The translations under genes were made by a program, and so were the position numbers. A DNA stretch of 64,000 nt, from the NCBI RefSeq assembly GCF_950023065.1, contig NC_088677.1:61653469-61717468 (forward strand), written 5' to 3'. Each line of letters begins with the position of its first letter. The first letter of the stretch is position 1. Source of the stretch: Planococcus citri (Eukaryota; Arthropoda; Insecta; Hemiptera; Pseudococcidae). This document shows positions 23,461 through 34,842 of the stretch, one piece after another. The notes beneath the pieces were generated by a model, which saw nothing but the letters and a program-made list of their open reading frames with translations, was not told where the DNA came from and made no database searches.

Positions 23461-26021
23461 TTATGCCCCTTCGTGGGTTTACTGAGGAGCAAAACCGACG
23501 AAGCAAAGCACGGATCATGAAAAAATATAGTGGGCTGACCTCCAAAGCTAACCCTGCACCCCTTGCCCCACTACCCCTGCCCCTCCGTGCTTCGCTGCGA
23601 TGGATGCAGTTTCCACAGTAATGAATTTCATTACTCTAAGACAATTTCCAAAATATGGGTTACGGAGGAGAGAAAATTTTGGTGTGTTGTACGACAAAAG
23701 TGTGTTTGTGTATATTTGGCATTGATCCGTTACCAAAGAGATTCCTCAAGAGAAATCAATACTTCAGTTCCAGACCAAGTACCAAAAATCCACAGGTAAC
23801 ACAAAACATCAACACAAACATATCGAAAAGGGTAAGTGAGACAATGTAGATTGTATCAAAGACATGGGATATAATGTAAGTTATAAAGACCCAGAATAAG
23901 AATACTACATGGAGCGATACTAGCCAAAATGCTCTCTTTTAAATTTCAAAGAAAAGAATCAAAAGAAAGACATCTAACGACTACAAATTTGGATTCTCAA
24001 AGAAGGGTCGAGAAGTATAGGCTAAGAGAGTAAGAAGGTATGAGGTAAGAGAATAGTTCTTAAGTGAGGTTCATGGGGATGGTGTAATATGAAGGATATG
24101 ACACATTGAGTGGGACAGAAGACATAAATAATAATTTGGTTTATAGAGAATGTGTCATATCTGAATAGTGTGAAAATGTGTTAAAAAAGAAAGAGAAGAA
24201 AGATGGGACACAGGATATATTGTGTACTGTGTATGAAAAAGAATATTAATTTAGAAACTATTACAGGTGTGGTAAAAGATTAAAAAAAAAAATTTTAAAA
24301 GGTCAGAAGTGGGGTAACTCCGAAGACACGTGACATGTATGATTTTTCCATGAAAGGTTCATACCACGTCAGGCGCCAGACTACTGACAATTAGTAGTCA
24401 ATTTGGACATGTAACCTGTCTTGAAAGTTACTTGAAATTTTATTGGGATATTTAAATAGAAAGTAGGTTTCAGACAGGAAGTTGTGGGTTGTGTATGAAA
24501 TATAGACAGGACCAAGGGTATATCAAAATAAGTCCTGTCTGTGAAAAATAAAATTTATAATTTTGGGGTGTAGGCAGGGTAAAAAAGGACATATGAGTGG
24601 GGCACATGACACAGTGACAATAACCTGCCTACATAGATGGGTGGAAAAAAATGTTGAAACATTAGACCTGAGAATGTACCTCGTGCCAACAACATTTCAC
24701 TCTGTAGAATTGGGAAATGTTGTCGGAAGCGCGGTAATAAAGGACATGAAAAATGAGATATAAGACATAGTTATGATAAGAAGGCAAAATATATGAGGTA
24801 GACGAGACAAGTAACTGCGATTAAAAGGCACAAATGGTTCTCAGTCAAATACGTATTTGAAATTTTGCCTATAAATTTCTAGTTGCAGGTATGAAGATCA
24901 AGAAAGAGAGAGAAAGAAAGAGAAAAAGAAATTTTGTAGCAGGCTGTGCATATTCAAAGTTTTTACCATACTGCAACTCAATTTAGAATTTCAAAGAATT
25001 TTGATCACGTGATCTTAATTTTAGGTGTAGGTATGACAATCAAAAAAGAAAAATGTAAAAAACAAAAAACATATTAAGAAGAATAGAAAAACGGAGAAAT
25101 AGGGATAGAAAATAGCAACTAAAAGAGAAAAAATCATAATCAAAAAAAATATATATATAACAGGGCATACGACATAGGTGTATGGTTGATTTAAATTTAC
25201 GTTAATGTTGTAATAGTATTTTATTGTCGTATGGTTTTATTAGATTGTCATCCTATGTTTTTTGAAGGTTAAAAAAAAAACCAAAAAAGAAATCAAAAAA
25301 AATCAAAAAGCAAGAAAAAATCAAAAAACGAAACGAAAAGGTTTTCCAAAAAATGTGAAGTAAGCGAGAAGATGTTCATAAGTAACTCCTATATGTACAG
25401 TATCAAGTGAGTACTATAAGAGGGAGGTTCTTGTTATAACTAAACATCTTAATTAATAATAGTTAAAATGTGTCATTTATGTTTCAGATCGCTCATAAAA
25501 AGAAAAAACGAAAAAAGAGAAAATTTCACTAGATCCAAAATGCTGATTAGTTCGAATTTTCAGCTCTAAGTACGTAATTTTATCTTAATAGGGGATAACA
25601 ATATTGATGGGATATGTTATTTAAGCTTATTTCTAGAAATAAGTAAATAAACATTGAAAGTTCAAAAAAGAAAATAGTACGATATTGAGGTCACTGAAAC
25701 ATAATTTTTGATCGTAACATATTTCTGGACTTGCTAGATAATAGTTAAATCAAAGCGTAAACATAATAAAAAATGAATAATAAAAAAAAAAAAAATAAAA
25801 ATAAAATACAAAATAGGCGAAGACAAACATAATGAATGGCCAAGAGTAAAATGAAAAATAGAAGAAATGGTAAATTCAATAAGTATCAATACCATAAAAA
25901 AAATAACACTTTAACATAAGTTCATTGATGTGATGGGAAGATGTTGTACAAAATAACGTGTGTATTATGTACAAAAGACATAGAATGTTTATATGCAAAT
26001 GGTCGATTACATGCACTAACC
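23461..26021. other. Purine-biased 3' internal region of the long-LTR element
   Basis: The plus strand is rich in A and G, with runs such as GAAAGAGAGAGAAAGAAAGA near 24900; the element's own RNA would be pyrimidine-rich here. No coding sequence is supported. A hairpin at 24505-24540 pairs GACAGGAC with GTCCTGTC. Next to the LTR the minus strand has a purine-rich run that could act as a polypurine tract. Confidence 0.5.
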
Positions 26022-26957
26022 TTACTGATGTGCATGTTCCGTTTTGTTATCTGCATCAGGGTTGGTATTAGCATCTGGATGGTTTGCCATATACTCGTCA
26101 TACGCTTTTTCCATCATATGATTTACTGCCATCAGACGACAAAGTAATGAGGGCGACTCAGCATTCTCATTTTGATTGTCATCTGGGTTTGGTAAGGAAA
26201 CATCCATATCATTTCTGGCATCATCTCCCGTGTGGTTTGGGGATGATATTACCATTATACGACGTCGTTTAATCTGCATATTATCGTGCAGCGACGTCAC
26301 TGAGGATGACCGATTGGGATTGACAGATGATTTCTCAGTTCGTTGTTGACCAGTATTTGATGTTTCACCGACTGCGTCATCATATTGTACGAGATTTCTC
26401 GACCTCGGCGGCACAAAACACTGAGCGATTTTGTGCAGGATATCAGAGTATTTTTCTCGTGCATAATATGTTCCAAAGTTATCGAAATTTGCACATAATT
26501 GGTGTAGATTGTGGAATATGTTATCAAGATACATGACAACGCCTTCGAGAATTCCACTCCAATCATGGTTAATAATTTGATTAACTATCGGATACGCATC
26601 TCGTTGTAGCACTAGTGGAACCAGAGGTAGGAAAATAATCTGTCGGACTCCCAGATTCTTCAATATGTGAATTAACGTCATCATATTGTTATAGAATTCG
26701 TCTTGGGTAACTCCTCTGTGGATATCGAAATTTCCAATGGACAGCATTACTCGGGATGGAAATTTGGTATACGTTCGCAAATGGCATATCAGGGTGCTGA
26801 TGGTTAAATCTCGACGATACAGTGTCGGATGTAGCATATTCTGATATGGTTTTCCATCAGCTAATGCTTCTGCCATGGCCGTAGCGTGGCCGTCACCCAG
26901 TAGCAAGATATCGTGTGCAAAGAATACGATATACTGGTGGTCGTCGTCGATATCTAA

Positions 26958-27591
26958 TGGTGGGTTTACACCGCAGTCGACAACAGTGTTTCAGAAACAA
27001 ATTCATGTTTACAACCAAGTTTCAGTTTTTCATTTACACCAAATGTTTCGAAACCTGTGTTTACAACGTGTTGTAAACAATGTTTCAGGTCGCCGAAATT
27101 TCCGGCGACTTGAAACAATGTTTAGAAACATTTGTGGTTAAGGGTATTGGTATGAAAGATGAACAGTAATTTAAGTGTGTTTTCCTTATATTTTTTATTG
27201 TGAGGTGTATTATTTTTCATTAAAAAGCTGAAAAATCATGTCAGGAATGCTTCTATTGCTACTTTTCTACTAAATACAGCAGCAATATCATTTTTTTGCA
27301 ATGGTTACTGATAAGCATATAACGAACAAACAAAACACAATTTTTGATATATAAGTACCAGAAAGAGGTGAGTGAACAGACTGCATTGCATAGGATTTAA
27401 ATCAGAAAGTAAAAATATTCAATATGAAGAGAATTAATTAATCAGAAAATCGTGAAGAGAAATGCTGATAAAAATGTTGCTGTTTTAAAATTTGGTGTAA
27501 ATCAATCATGTTTCAAACATTGTTTCCTAAACATTTTGTTTTCCAACTTTGTTTTCGAAACATTGTTGTCGACTGCGATGTAAACCCACCA
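26958..27591. mobile_element. Harbinger-type MITE
   Basis: The unit starts TGGTGGGTTTACACCGCAGT and ends with the reverse complement (two mismatches in the first 33 bases or so). TAA flanks it on both sides (26955-26957 and 27592-27594). Three-base TAA/TTA duplications are typical of PIF/Harbinger. Inside are short perfect hairpins, for example TGTTTACAAC against GTTGTAAACA, and GTTTCAGGTCGCCG against CGGCGACTTGAAAC. It has no ORF and is non-autonomous. It interrupts the SGNH-like gene. Confidence 0.87.
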
Positions 27592-28154
27592 TAAGCCACC
27601 AGCCATAAAGTTGAACGGAAAGCTGTAGAGTGGGCAGAATGGTTGCAGAGCGTCGATATCAAGAGCATATTGGTTTGCTGCTGTTGCACTCTGCATGCCC
27701 CTCTCCTGCGTTGTTGGATTCGTTGGTTGAGATGATGACTCGAGTGCTCTGAGATTCACAGTTGTATTTGCCCCTTGGCGATCGGTACGATTTCTATCAG
27801 TCATGGATGATTGTTTCGTAGCTGTGATCAAGGGCGACCTTTGCGAGCTCGAAGTTGACGGAATTGCAGCTCGTTGTCGGTCGAAGTGCAGTGAATGATG
27901 CATTGGCATTCGTAAAATCGGCGACTGGACAGCTGTTGATGTTGGTTCAGTTGTCGTCGTTGATAAGGAAGTCAATGATCGATCATAACTGTATGACGGT
28001 AACGTCGCAGCTGGTCGTGTAGCCGTTATGCGCTGTAGCAAGCTTTCATTGCGTAACTGCGTAATTTCGAGTGCTGCATGCGTTAACGTAACTCGTAATC
28101 TAGACACTTCTTCTCGTAATTGGCTACAATGGTCACAAGTCGATTCACGATCTT

Positions 28155-29508
28155 CTGTAACAGTAAGAGGTTTTAGAGGTTGAATTGGTTATTTATCGAC
28201 GTTTTTTCGTCGTAAAATAGCGATGACATATATCAGTTATTAGTATAGAGAATAAATATATGAGGAGAATTCTGAAATACAAGTGGCAACACTGAATGGA
28301 GTCAGGAATAGGAAAACTGCAATTTCCGTACTTATTAGCAAAACTGCTGCGTTGGTAAACCTATTCTGTTTGTTTACCACACAGTTTGAATGCTGACAAG
28401 AGATGTCAATCTGTTTTCTGAAAGAAAATATCTCAAATTTTCGTAAAATCTCGAAGTCATATTGAACAAGTAAAATAAAAAATTTTTAGCATAATAGCAT
28501 ATCGTAATATTATCATTAGTGTATTTGTCACCAAGTTGTTATTCCGTGCTAATATGCTGTCATGTTTACTGTTTCAGGATCAGAGCTTTCTCAGAGTTTT
28601 ACGTCATTCGAGGACTTTCATTTTCCAGTGTGTCGATCCAGATATTTCCAGCTTATATTCGTCCAAAACTCATCAGATATGCAATTCACTGCGTTATATA
28701 CATCATGAACGTTTGAACATAGTGCTTTGTGTTCTCTTTTTATAGGTATCGATTGCTGGGAACAGTTAATTACAAAATTAAAACTAATAACACTTGGCTA
28801 CATTCATTTTTACATATGTGCTTGTTTCTTACACATTAGTAACGCACTACCTTCTGTAGTACGTTTCCATGTAATACACAAGTAATAATGTAAGGCAAAC
28901 ACAAAAAATAAAATAAAAAGAAAGATAAAAGGGAAGAAAAATGAAATACTTATGCCGCTAGTGGGCTAGGTATATGCTAAATTTTACGTCAAGTCATCAC
29001 AGTATGTCCAAGACATCGTGTTCTCGTTTATCTGCGATTTCCATCAGGTTAATATCGCGTCTTTTTTGATGGAAGTTTGAAGAAGCGATTTTGATGGGAT
29101 TCAATCATGTCCTTGGTCATCCACTTCAGTGTCTGTATATGCGTAACATAGGCTATATTGTTTCTCCGGAAATCGGTGCTTACAATTGCTATAATAACAA
29201 ACTTTGAAAATATACATGATTATATAGTATATTTTACGTATTTCTTATTACGTGAAGCTAAACAGAGTTATTTGTAACGTGTTTAGCTTTTCGTATTTCC
29301 TCTCATCAGGATGAAAGGAAAGTATCAATTTCTAAACGAATGCTTATGTAAATAAACAATGATAAAATATATTACCCTATTATTACCCCTATATGCAAAC
29401 TTTGTGTAGATGGAAAGGACATTGAGGATTAGAGGGATGTAATATCGTAGTGAACTTAAATCGTAATATTCCTATTATATTCCAGTTACACAATGTCGAT
29501 TTGATTAC
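28155..29508 (-). other. Intron of the SGNH-like gene
   Basis: Bounded by GTAATC and TTACAG on the minus strand. It has no supported coding sequence. It holds a small hairpin at 29255-29290 (AAGCTAAAC against GTTTAGCTT). Confidence 0.5.
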
Positions 29509-29539
29509 CTGGAGGCATATCCGGTTGATCACTATCCAT

Positions 29540-31127
29540 ATTGTGACTCAGAAATGTCACAAAATATCTTAAGTATCCTTCAATGGTCTTACAATATTCT
29601 CGTATACTGCGGTACCCTCTATATCGCACTCATTCAAAACGCTTTAAAATACAAAAATCACAATGGATTGGAAAAACATTTATAATAAACTTCTGAAATT
29701 TCATGAATGATGAAATCTCAGCGTGTTTATATTTTTCCAAACACTGCTTGGCTTTCCAGTCTCAAACCGGTTATCCACTGTTAATTGGTTGATGACGTAA
29801 TTACGTCACAAACAACTACCAGTTTTTATTTTTAATTCATTCATATTCCAACCCATCAATAATCAATATTTTTCCGCTGTGAAAGCTGAAAAATTTGACC
29901 ATAAAATAGGATTTAGAAACGAATTTGAACCAAAAATATTATCAAGTAACCAATTATCAAAGCATAGAAAGCTAATTTGTATTCAAAGTCGAATAAACGT
30001 TACTCAAACAACCGAATGACTGCCTAATTATTGACTTTTCCATACCTGAGTACTGTTACATGTCGGTTGACTACAATGAAGTTAGTTGATGCGAATTAAT
30101 CTTTTGTTAAATGCATCCACCAAGTACTTCATTGTCTTCAAGATCTAGTGTAACAATATAGTCTTCGTGAGAAAAAGATTTCAACCTATCTCACGAAGTT
30201 TTTTCAAGTATTGAAGACAATAATGGTGTTTTCTGATTTGTCTAAGCGAACAGAAAGTAGTCAAAGTGATAACTGAGAACTATGAGGACCAAAATTAAGG
30301 ACATTAGGATAAATGGAGTGAAATCTATGGACCTTCATGCCCCAATCGAAATTATATAACCAAAATATTTGAGAAAAATGTCAGACTTTGCATCGAGCAT
30401 ATAGGTGTTGAATAAATTGCCTAAGTCGAATTTCGCAGGCGCAAAATACTTCATTTTTGTGGCATTTTTCCAACATATGATCGATGGTTAAAGTTGATGA
30501 CGTTTTTTCAGGTAGTTGTGAGCGAATTTGAGTATATTAATGAGTTGAGTGTGATATATGAGCTTCAGTTACGTATTTACGTTATCAAAAGGAATTTAGA
30601 AAAAATAATCCAAAAGTAAGAATTTTGAAAAAATTGGGATTTATAATTTGAAACGAATAATCGCGATTGTTACGTTACTTTATATTGTGGATTTTTAGAT
30701 TTTCAAATTATTATAATTGGTTTTAAGAACCATTAATGTAGAAGTATTTAGAGTTTTTATGATTTTACGTTAAAGTCAAAGTAAAAAATCGAAACTATTA
30801 TTTTTCAACGGTTTAACAAAACATTAAAATATGCGATTTTTAATTCAAGGCTCATTTTATCAATTCAATCATTAAGTACGAATGTTGACTGTATATCTTA
30901 GGATATTGATTGTTGATAAATTTTGAATTCAAATCCATTGGTTAATTTGTTGAATTATTTTCAATCACGTCACTTGCCCCAGTTTTTCTTCATAGTCCAG
31001 GTTGAGGTTCAAAAATTCATTTCTAAACTTTTGGTCTTCCTTCACGCTTCCTTTCTTGTACTTCAATTTTTCCTTGTAGGGTCCAGTAGTGTCTTGGTAA
31101 ATGCATTCGTCTCTTCACAGGACGTCT
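29540..31127. other. Region upstream of the SGNH-like gene in the element
   Basis: The frame of exon 1 stays open upstream of the ATG from 29540 back to a TGA at 29630-29632, so the protein may begin further upstream through another exon. Nested inverted repeats lie at 30131-30221. Otherwise nothing is recognised. Confidence 0.35.
30131..30221 (-). other. Nested hairpin in the long-LTR element
   Basis: 30131-30140 pairs with 30212-30221 (ATTGTCTTCA), and inside it 30163-30172 pairs with 30189-30198 (CTTCGTGAGA). Both stems are 10 perfect base pairs. The transcript could fold here; no function is known. Confidence 0.5.
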
Positions 31128-31327
31128 TCATCTGATAAGGCACTTTCTGGAATTTGAAGTGAAGAATATCGATGTAGAGGAATCTGGGCTTGAATTATTC
31201 AGGTTCAGTTGATATGTGATTGAATGGTGAATCATCCGAAATAAAAATGCTCCTAGGAATATTTTTCCAATGCATCGTCGATAGTGGGTATCTTTTCTCG
31301 ATTTTCTTGCAAATTTTGATTTGCAAG

Positions 31328-32188
31328 TCACTTTGAGTTGTGAACATCCAAGGTCAGTGTGAGATGATCCATGGTCATTCTGCCCAAAATGAATAAATCT
31401 ACGTCCATTTCGATGATGTAAAATGGAAGTTTTATAATCTTCTTTCCCAAGATCATTTTGACTTCGGCTAATTCCGTTGCAGGATATGTGGCTGTGTTAT
31501 TGGTGAGTATTAAGGTGAATCTGGATTCAAGTTTCATTGATCGTATCCAACCTGGCGATTTTTCCATCAACATAATAATCGATTTTCTTGAGATTATGTT
31601 TGGAGGGGCTGCGGGGTTGAGTTGTAATGATACTTTTTCAATGCCTATCATCACGTTAATCTCAATACAATAATCAGGGATTTCATCCTTTCTGAGCAAA
31701 TCTTCTTTAATGAAAGTTAGTTCCTCTTCAGTTTTTCCGAAATTTTCAGGAGTATAATCTTCATGAAAAATGAATTCAATTTGTGAGAATTCATTGTTTT
31801 TCGTATTTATCTCCTTTTTAGTCATATCTGAATCCGACTCATTTTCAAGTTGAAGTTCACCCAATTTTTGAAGAAAATCTGAATTCAATTTATCGTCCAT
31901 ATTGGCGTTGTTAAAATCCAAAATTTTGAAAGTCGAAATTTCGTGATTCAATATTTCAATATTTTTCGATTTATTATTCACGATATCAGCAATTAATTTT
32001 TCTTTGATTTCATTTATCCACAACTGATGAAATGGATCATTGTGAATTAATTCGAAAGATGGAAGAGGATTTAAAGATTTGCGAACACGAAGATTATACG
32101 TTGAAGAATATTCACGAAAATTCAGTATTATTGGCCTCCTTGGGCTTTTGAAAAAAAAAAATTTTGAAATTGCGAATCCGTGTCGCAA
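31328..32188 (-). pseudogene. Retroviral-type aspartic protease-like frame, catalytic residue lost
   Basis: A 286-codon minus-strand frame without a proper ATG at its start (first Met near residue 97). Residues 176-286 resemble a retroelement protease: a strand (IEINVMIGIEKVSLQL), then NPAAPPNIIS (191-200) where L-D-T-G-A-x-x-N-x-I is usual, and FILGRMTMDH (266-275) matching the I-L-G-R-D/x-x motif near the end of such proteases. The active-site Asp and Gly are both replaced, so it should be inactive. The N-terminal part is acidic and has no recognised domain. A second open frame overlaps its end and continues to 31128. The match is by motif and order only. Confidence 0.5.
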
Positions 32189-34818
32189 ATCAAATTCTTA
32201 AATAAAAATTTAAAATAAACGAGTTTTCAAACTTACCCATATAAGATGAAAAGATTTTTAAGGTTTGAGTACTCGTTATTAAGTAGGTACCTAGTTGAAG
32301 GCAGTCTTTGGCTTCTTGTAGTATAAAAGATGCTCATGAGAATGGTTTCCTAACTCGCCACGATGGAGTAAAAAGGCGCGAAAAAAGGTGGGGATTTTTG
32401 TTCACCTTTTTGTAGTTACGACTTACTAACTGCATCGTGGGTTTATTACCCTACCATCGTAGAGAATATTTTTTCTTCACTACGATGCTGGAAGATGTAC
32501 CTATATTTTACGACCTATTTAAAAAAAAATACACTGCTCTTGGTGCAGTTTAATGACCATAGCTACGTATTCTTTTTAAAGGTGGTAAGGAGGGGCGGTC
32601 GGATGGTCATAAAAATTATTCGGTAGCTGTACTGTTTCTAAAAGACTATTGCCTTGGCAGAACTTCCTTTCGAGCAACGATTCTTCGAATACATACGTAT
32701 AATACCTATCTTGTAGGTTGCATACGTACCTACCTGAAAAATAGAGGCGTTGGTCGGTAATGACCTTCAAGGACGTTCATTGCCGCGGCAATAGAGACGT
32801 TTTTGTCTTCGTTCCAAATCTACAAGCTTGGTTTATAGGTCCGAGTTTGAATTCGTGATAGGCAAACACCTTTAATGCACTCGTTGGCAGTGAATATAGA
32901 TAGCATTTTTAATGAAAATTAAAAGATTCCCATGACTCTAAAATATTTTTTACAAAGGCAAAAAATACAAAATCAGTATCTATGCAAAATAGTTGCCTCA
33001 ATTGTGCATTCATTTCCTTTTCACTGTTAGAACACAGTGTCATTTTGAGGTGTAGGTACATGCTATACTGCCTCAAATACACACTGATCTAATCAATGTT
33101 TCTTAGAAAATGATGCGACATGTTTTGAGGTAAAATCATGCATAAATTGTGAAATTGCAATAGTTCCCCCTTGAGTATATTTTTGTCATAAAAACCAATG
33201 GGAAAATGACCTAAAACGCAGGTAGAAATTGACAGTACTGTGTGAGGTCGATCTTGAGCAGTGAATTGGCATGGCTAATTTAGGCTAATCAAAGATAGCA
33301 TGATGGTAAAATACTCACAAAGGAGGCCAACCAATCCAGGCTCAGAGAGTTTTAGGATAGTTTTTTGTTTTTGGAAACTTTCTCAAGTAGGCGGACAAGC
33401 CACCATAAATGAGGGTCTTCTGGATAAGTAGTCAAAAAATGGTCTCAAGTAGGCGGTCAGGCCACCATAAATGAGGATTTTTTGACTAAGAAAGGTAGTC
33501 GAAAACAATCTCAAGTAGGCGGTCAAGCCACCATAAATGAGGGTTTTCAACAAGGAACATACAGTTGAAAATGATCTCAATTAGGCGGTCAAGTGTTCCG
33601 GACCTCCATGAGTATAGTATCCAACATGCACTCAATGAAAGTATAGAATCCCTAATTCGAAGGACTCCAAAGGATCTTATGGGTGTGATGATGATAATAT
33701 ATCCACAAAGGAAGCCAACCAATCCAGGCTCAGGGAGTGTGCCCCGGACTTCCGTGGTTATAAAATTCATCATACCAGCCAAAAAGATCAAGCTTTGTAT
33801 AGTCATAGAACTATATTTTCATATAATTCTTAAACTCACTGCAACAAGATGAACCAAACACAGGTGAAAATCAATACCATTGTTAGAATAGGTCAACCTA
33901 ATTTTTGAAATTTTGATCAAAAAATTCTTTTACTTGTTGCACAAATCACAGGAAATTAATCGCTATGTTTTCGTTTCACAAGTAAAAGATAGCGATACCT
34001 ATAAGTTCCTTCAACCATACCAAAGAATCGGATGGTTGGAGGGTACTTTACCTTCCCAATTCACTTGAATGAGTACACCAAGAGGTAGGCCTATGTACCT
34101 ACTTCCACTTATAAATTTTTATGCGAGTAGAAAAAGTACATAAATAATTTTTAGAGAGAAAATCGCAAAATTGAGCTTTTCTACAATTGACCTAGACAGT
34201 AACTTACTTAAATAACGAGTTGATTTTCATCAAATTGCCTACAAATTGTCATCCTGTATTTTTCAAAATTGTTTTCAATGCATATGTTGGGGGTCATATT
34301 ACACTGAAATAATCAATTTTTCTTGCATTTTGAGTATTTTAGGTCGAAAAATGCAATAATACAGACGACACATTTTTTACAACAATTTGATGAAAAATCA
34401 GTAATAATTGCGTTTTGAATTTTTTGGTCTTCTTCACGTCACGGAAGAGATCAAAAAACTCGTTTTTGGTCATTATTGATCATTTTTCAACTCGTATGGC
34501 ATAAAATGATCAAAAATGACAAGCATAAAATTAATTTTTTATAACTATTGTGATTAATGCATAAATCGTTTGTATCAGTCATAAAATGCAAAAATACCTC
34601 GAATTACACACAATAAAATTCAGAAATAATATTTTCAGCCAAAATTGATCAAAAATATTTTTTGTTTGGCAAAAAATAGACAGAATTTTGGTCTGAACCA
34701 TGCTCGTAATCGGAGCTTTTTCCAGTTCAGATGGGGCGAAAAATTAGATTTTTTGTGGATCCGAAACTCAATTTGCTTGACGATTTTTCATAAATGAAAA
34801 GGGGTCAAACGAATGAGC
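32189..34818. other. 5' leader of the long-LTR element
   Basis: No coding sequence is supported. It contains the tandem array at 33382-33594. The rest (33860-34800) is AT-rich without recognised features. Confidence 0.5.
33382..33594. repeat. Tandem repeat, 62-66 bp units
   Basis: Units start at 33382, 33444, 33510 and 33576 with CTCAAGTAGGCGG, followed in the first three by CACCATAAATGAGG. The last unit is partial. The array lies in the 5' leader of the long-LTR element. A direct repeat (CACAAAGGA then GCCAACCAATCCAGGCTCAG) brackets it at 33316-33350 and 33704-33738. Confidence 0.88.
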
Positions 34819-34836
34819 TCCACGTTCAGGGCGCCA
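34819..34836 (-). promoter_or_regulatory. Primer-binding site of the long-LTR element
   Basis: The minus strand reads TGGCGCCCTGAACGTGGA six bases inside the 5' LTR. TGGCGCC pairs with a tRNA ending GGCGCCA, as in tRNA-Lys-primed gypsy elements. The following bases resemble the tRNA-Lys pattern with two extra bases. Confidence 0.65.
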
Positions 34837-34842
34837 AAATAA

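Larger units (their letters stand above)
26022..29539 (-). pseudogene. Spliced SGNH-hydrolase-like gene, split by a MITE
   Basis: Exon 1 (29509-29539) has ATG at 29537-29539 and ends at a GTAATC donor after CCAG. Exon 2 begins at 28154 after TTACTGTTACAG. The phases agree (1 base plus 2 bases give a Glu codon). Exon 2 runs to 27592, is interrupted by a MITE and one target duplication, and resumes at 26954 in the same frame to a stop at 26022. Before the insertion the protein would have had about 508 residues. It has a CDHC motif (17-20), a leucine-rich helix likely to form a coiled coil, a Ser/Thr/Pro-rich linker, and an SGNH-type domain from about 205. Block I reads GDGH (218-221), with Gly where the nucleophilic Ser should be. 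Block III reads GNFD (272-275). Block V keeps D369 and H372. Hydrolase activity is therefore doubtful. As it stands, translation stops inside the MITE (27502). Confidence 0.62.

Noticed and set aside
33383..33806. Minus-strand open frames with repeated LIYGGLTAYLR
   Set aside because: The peptide repeat comes from the 62-66 bp DNA tandem array; unit lengths vary between 62 and 66, so the frame is not conserved.
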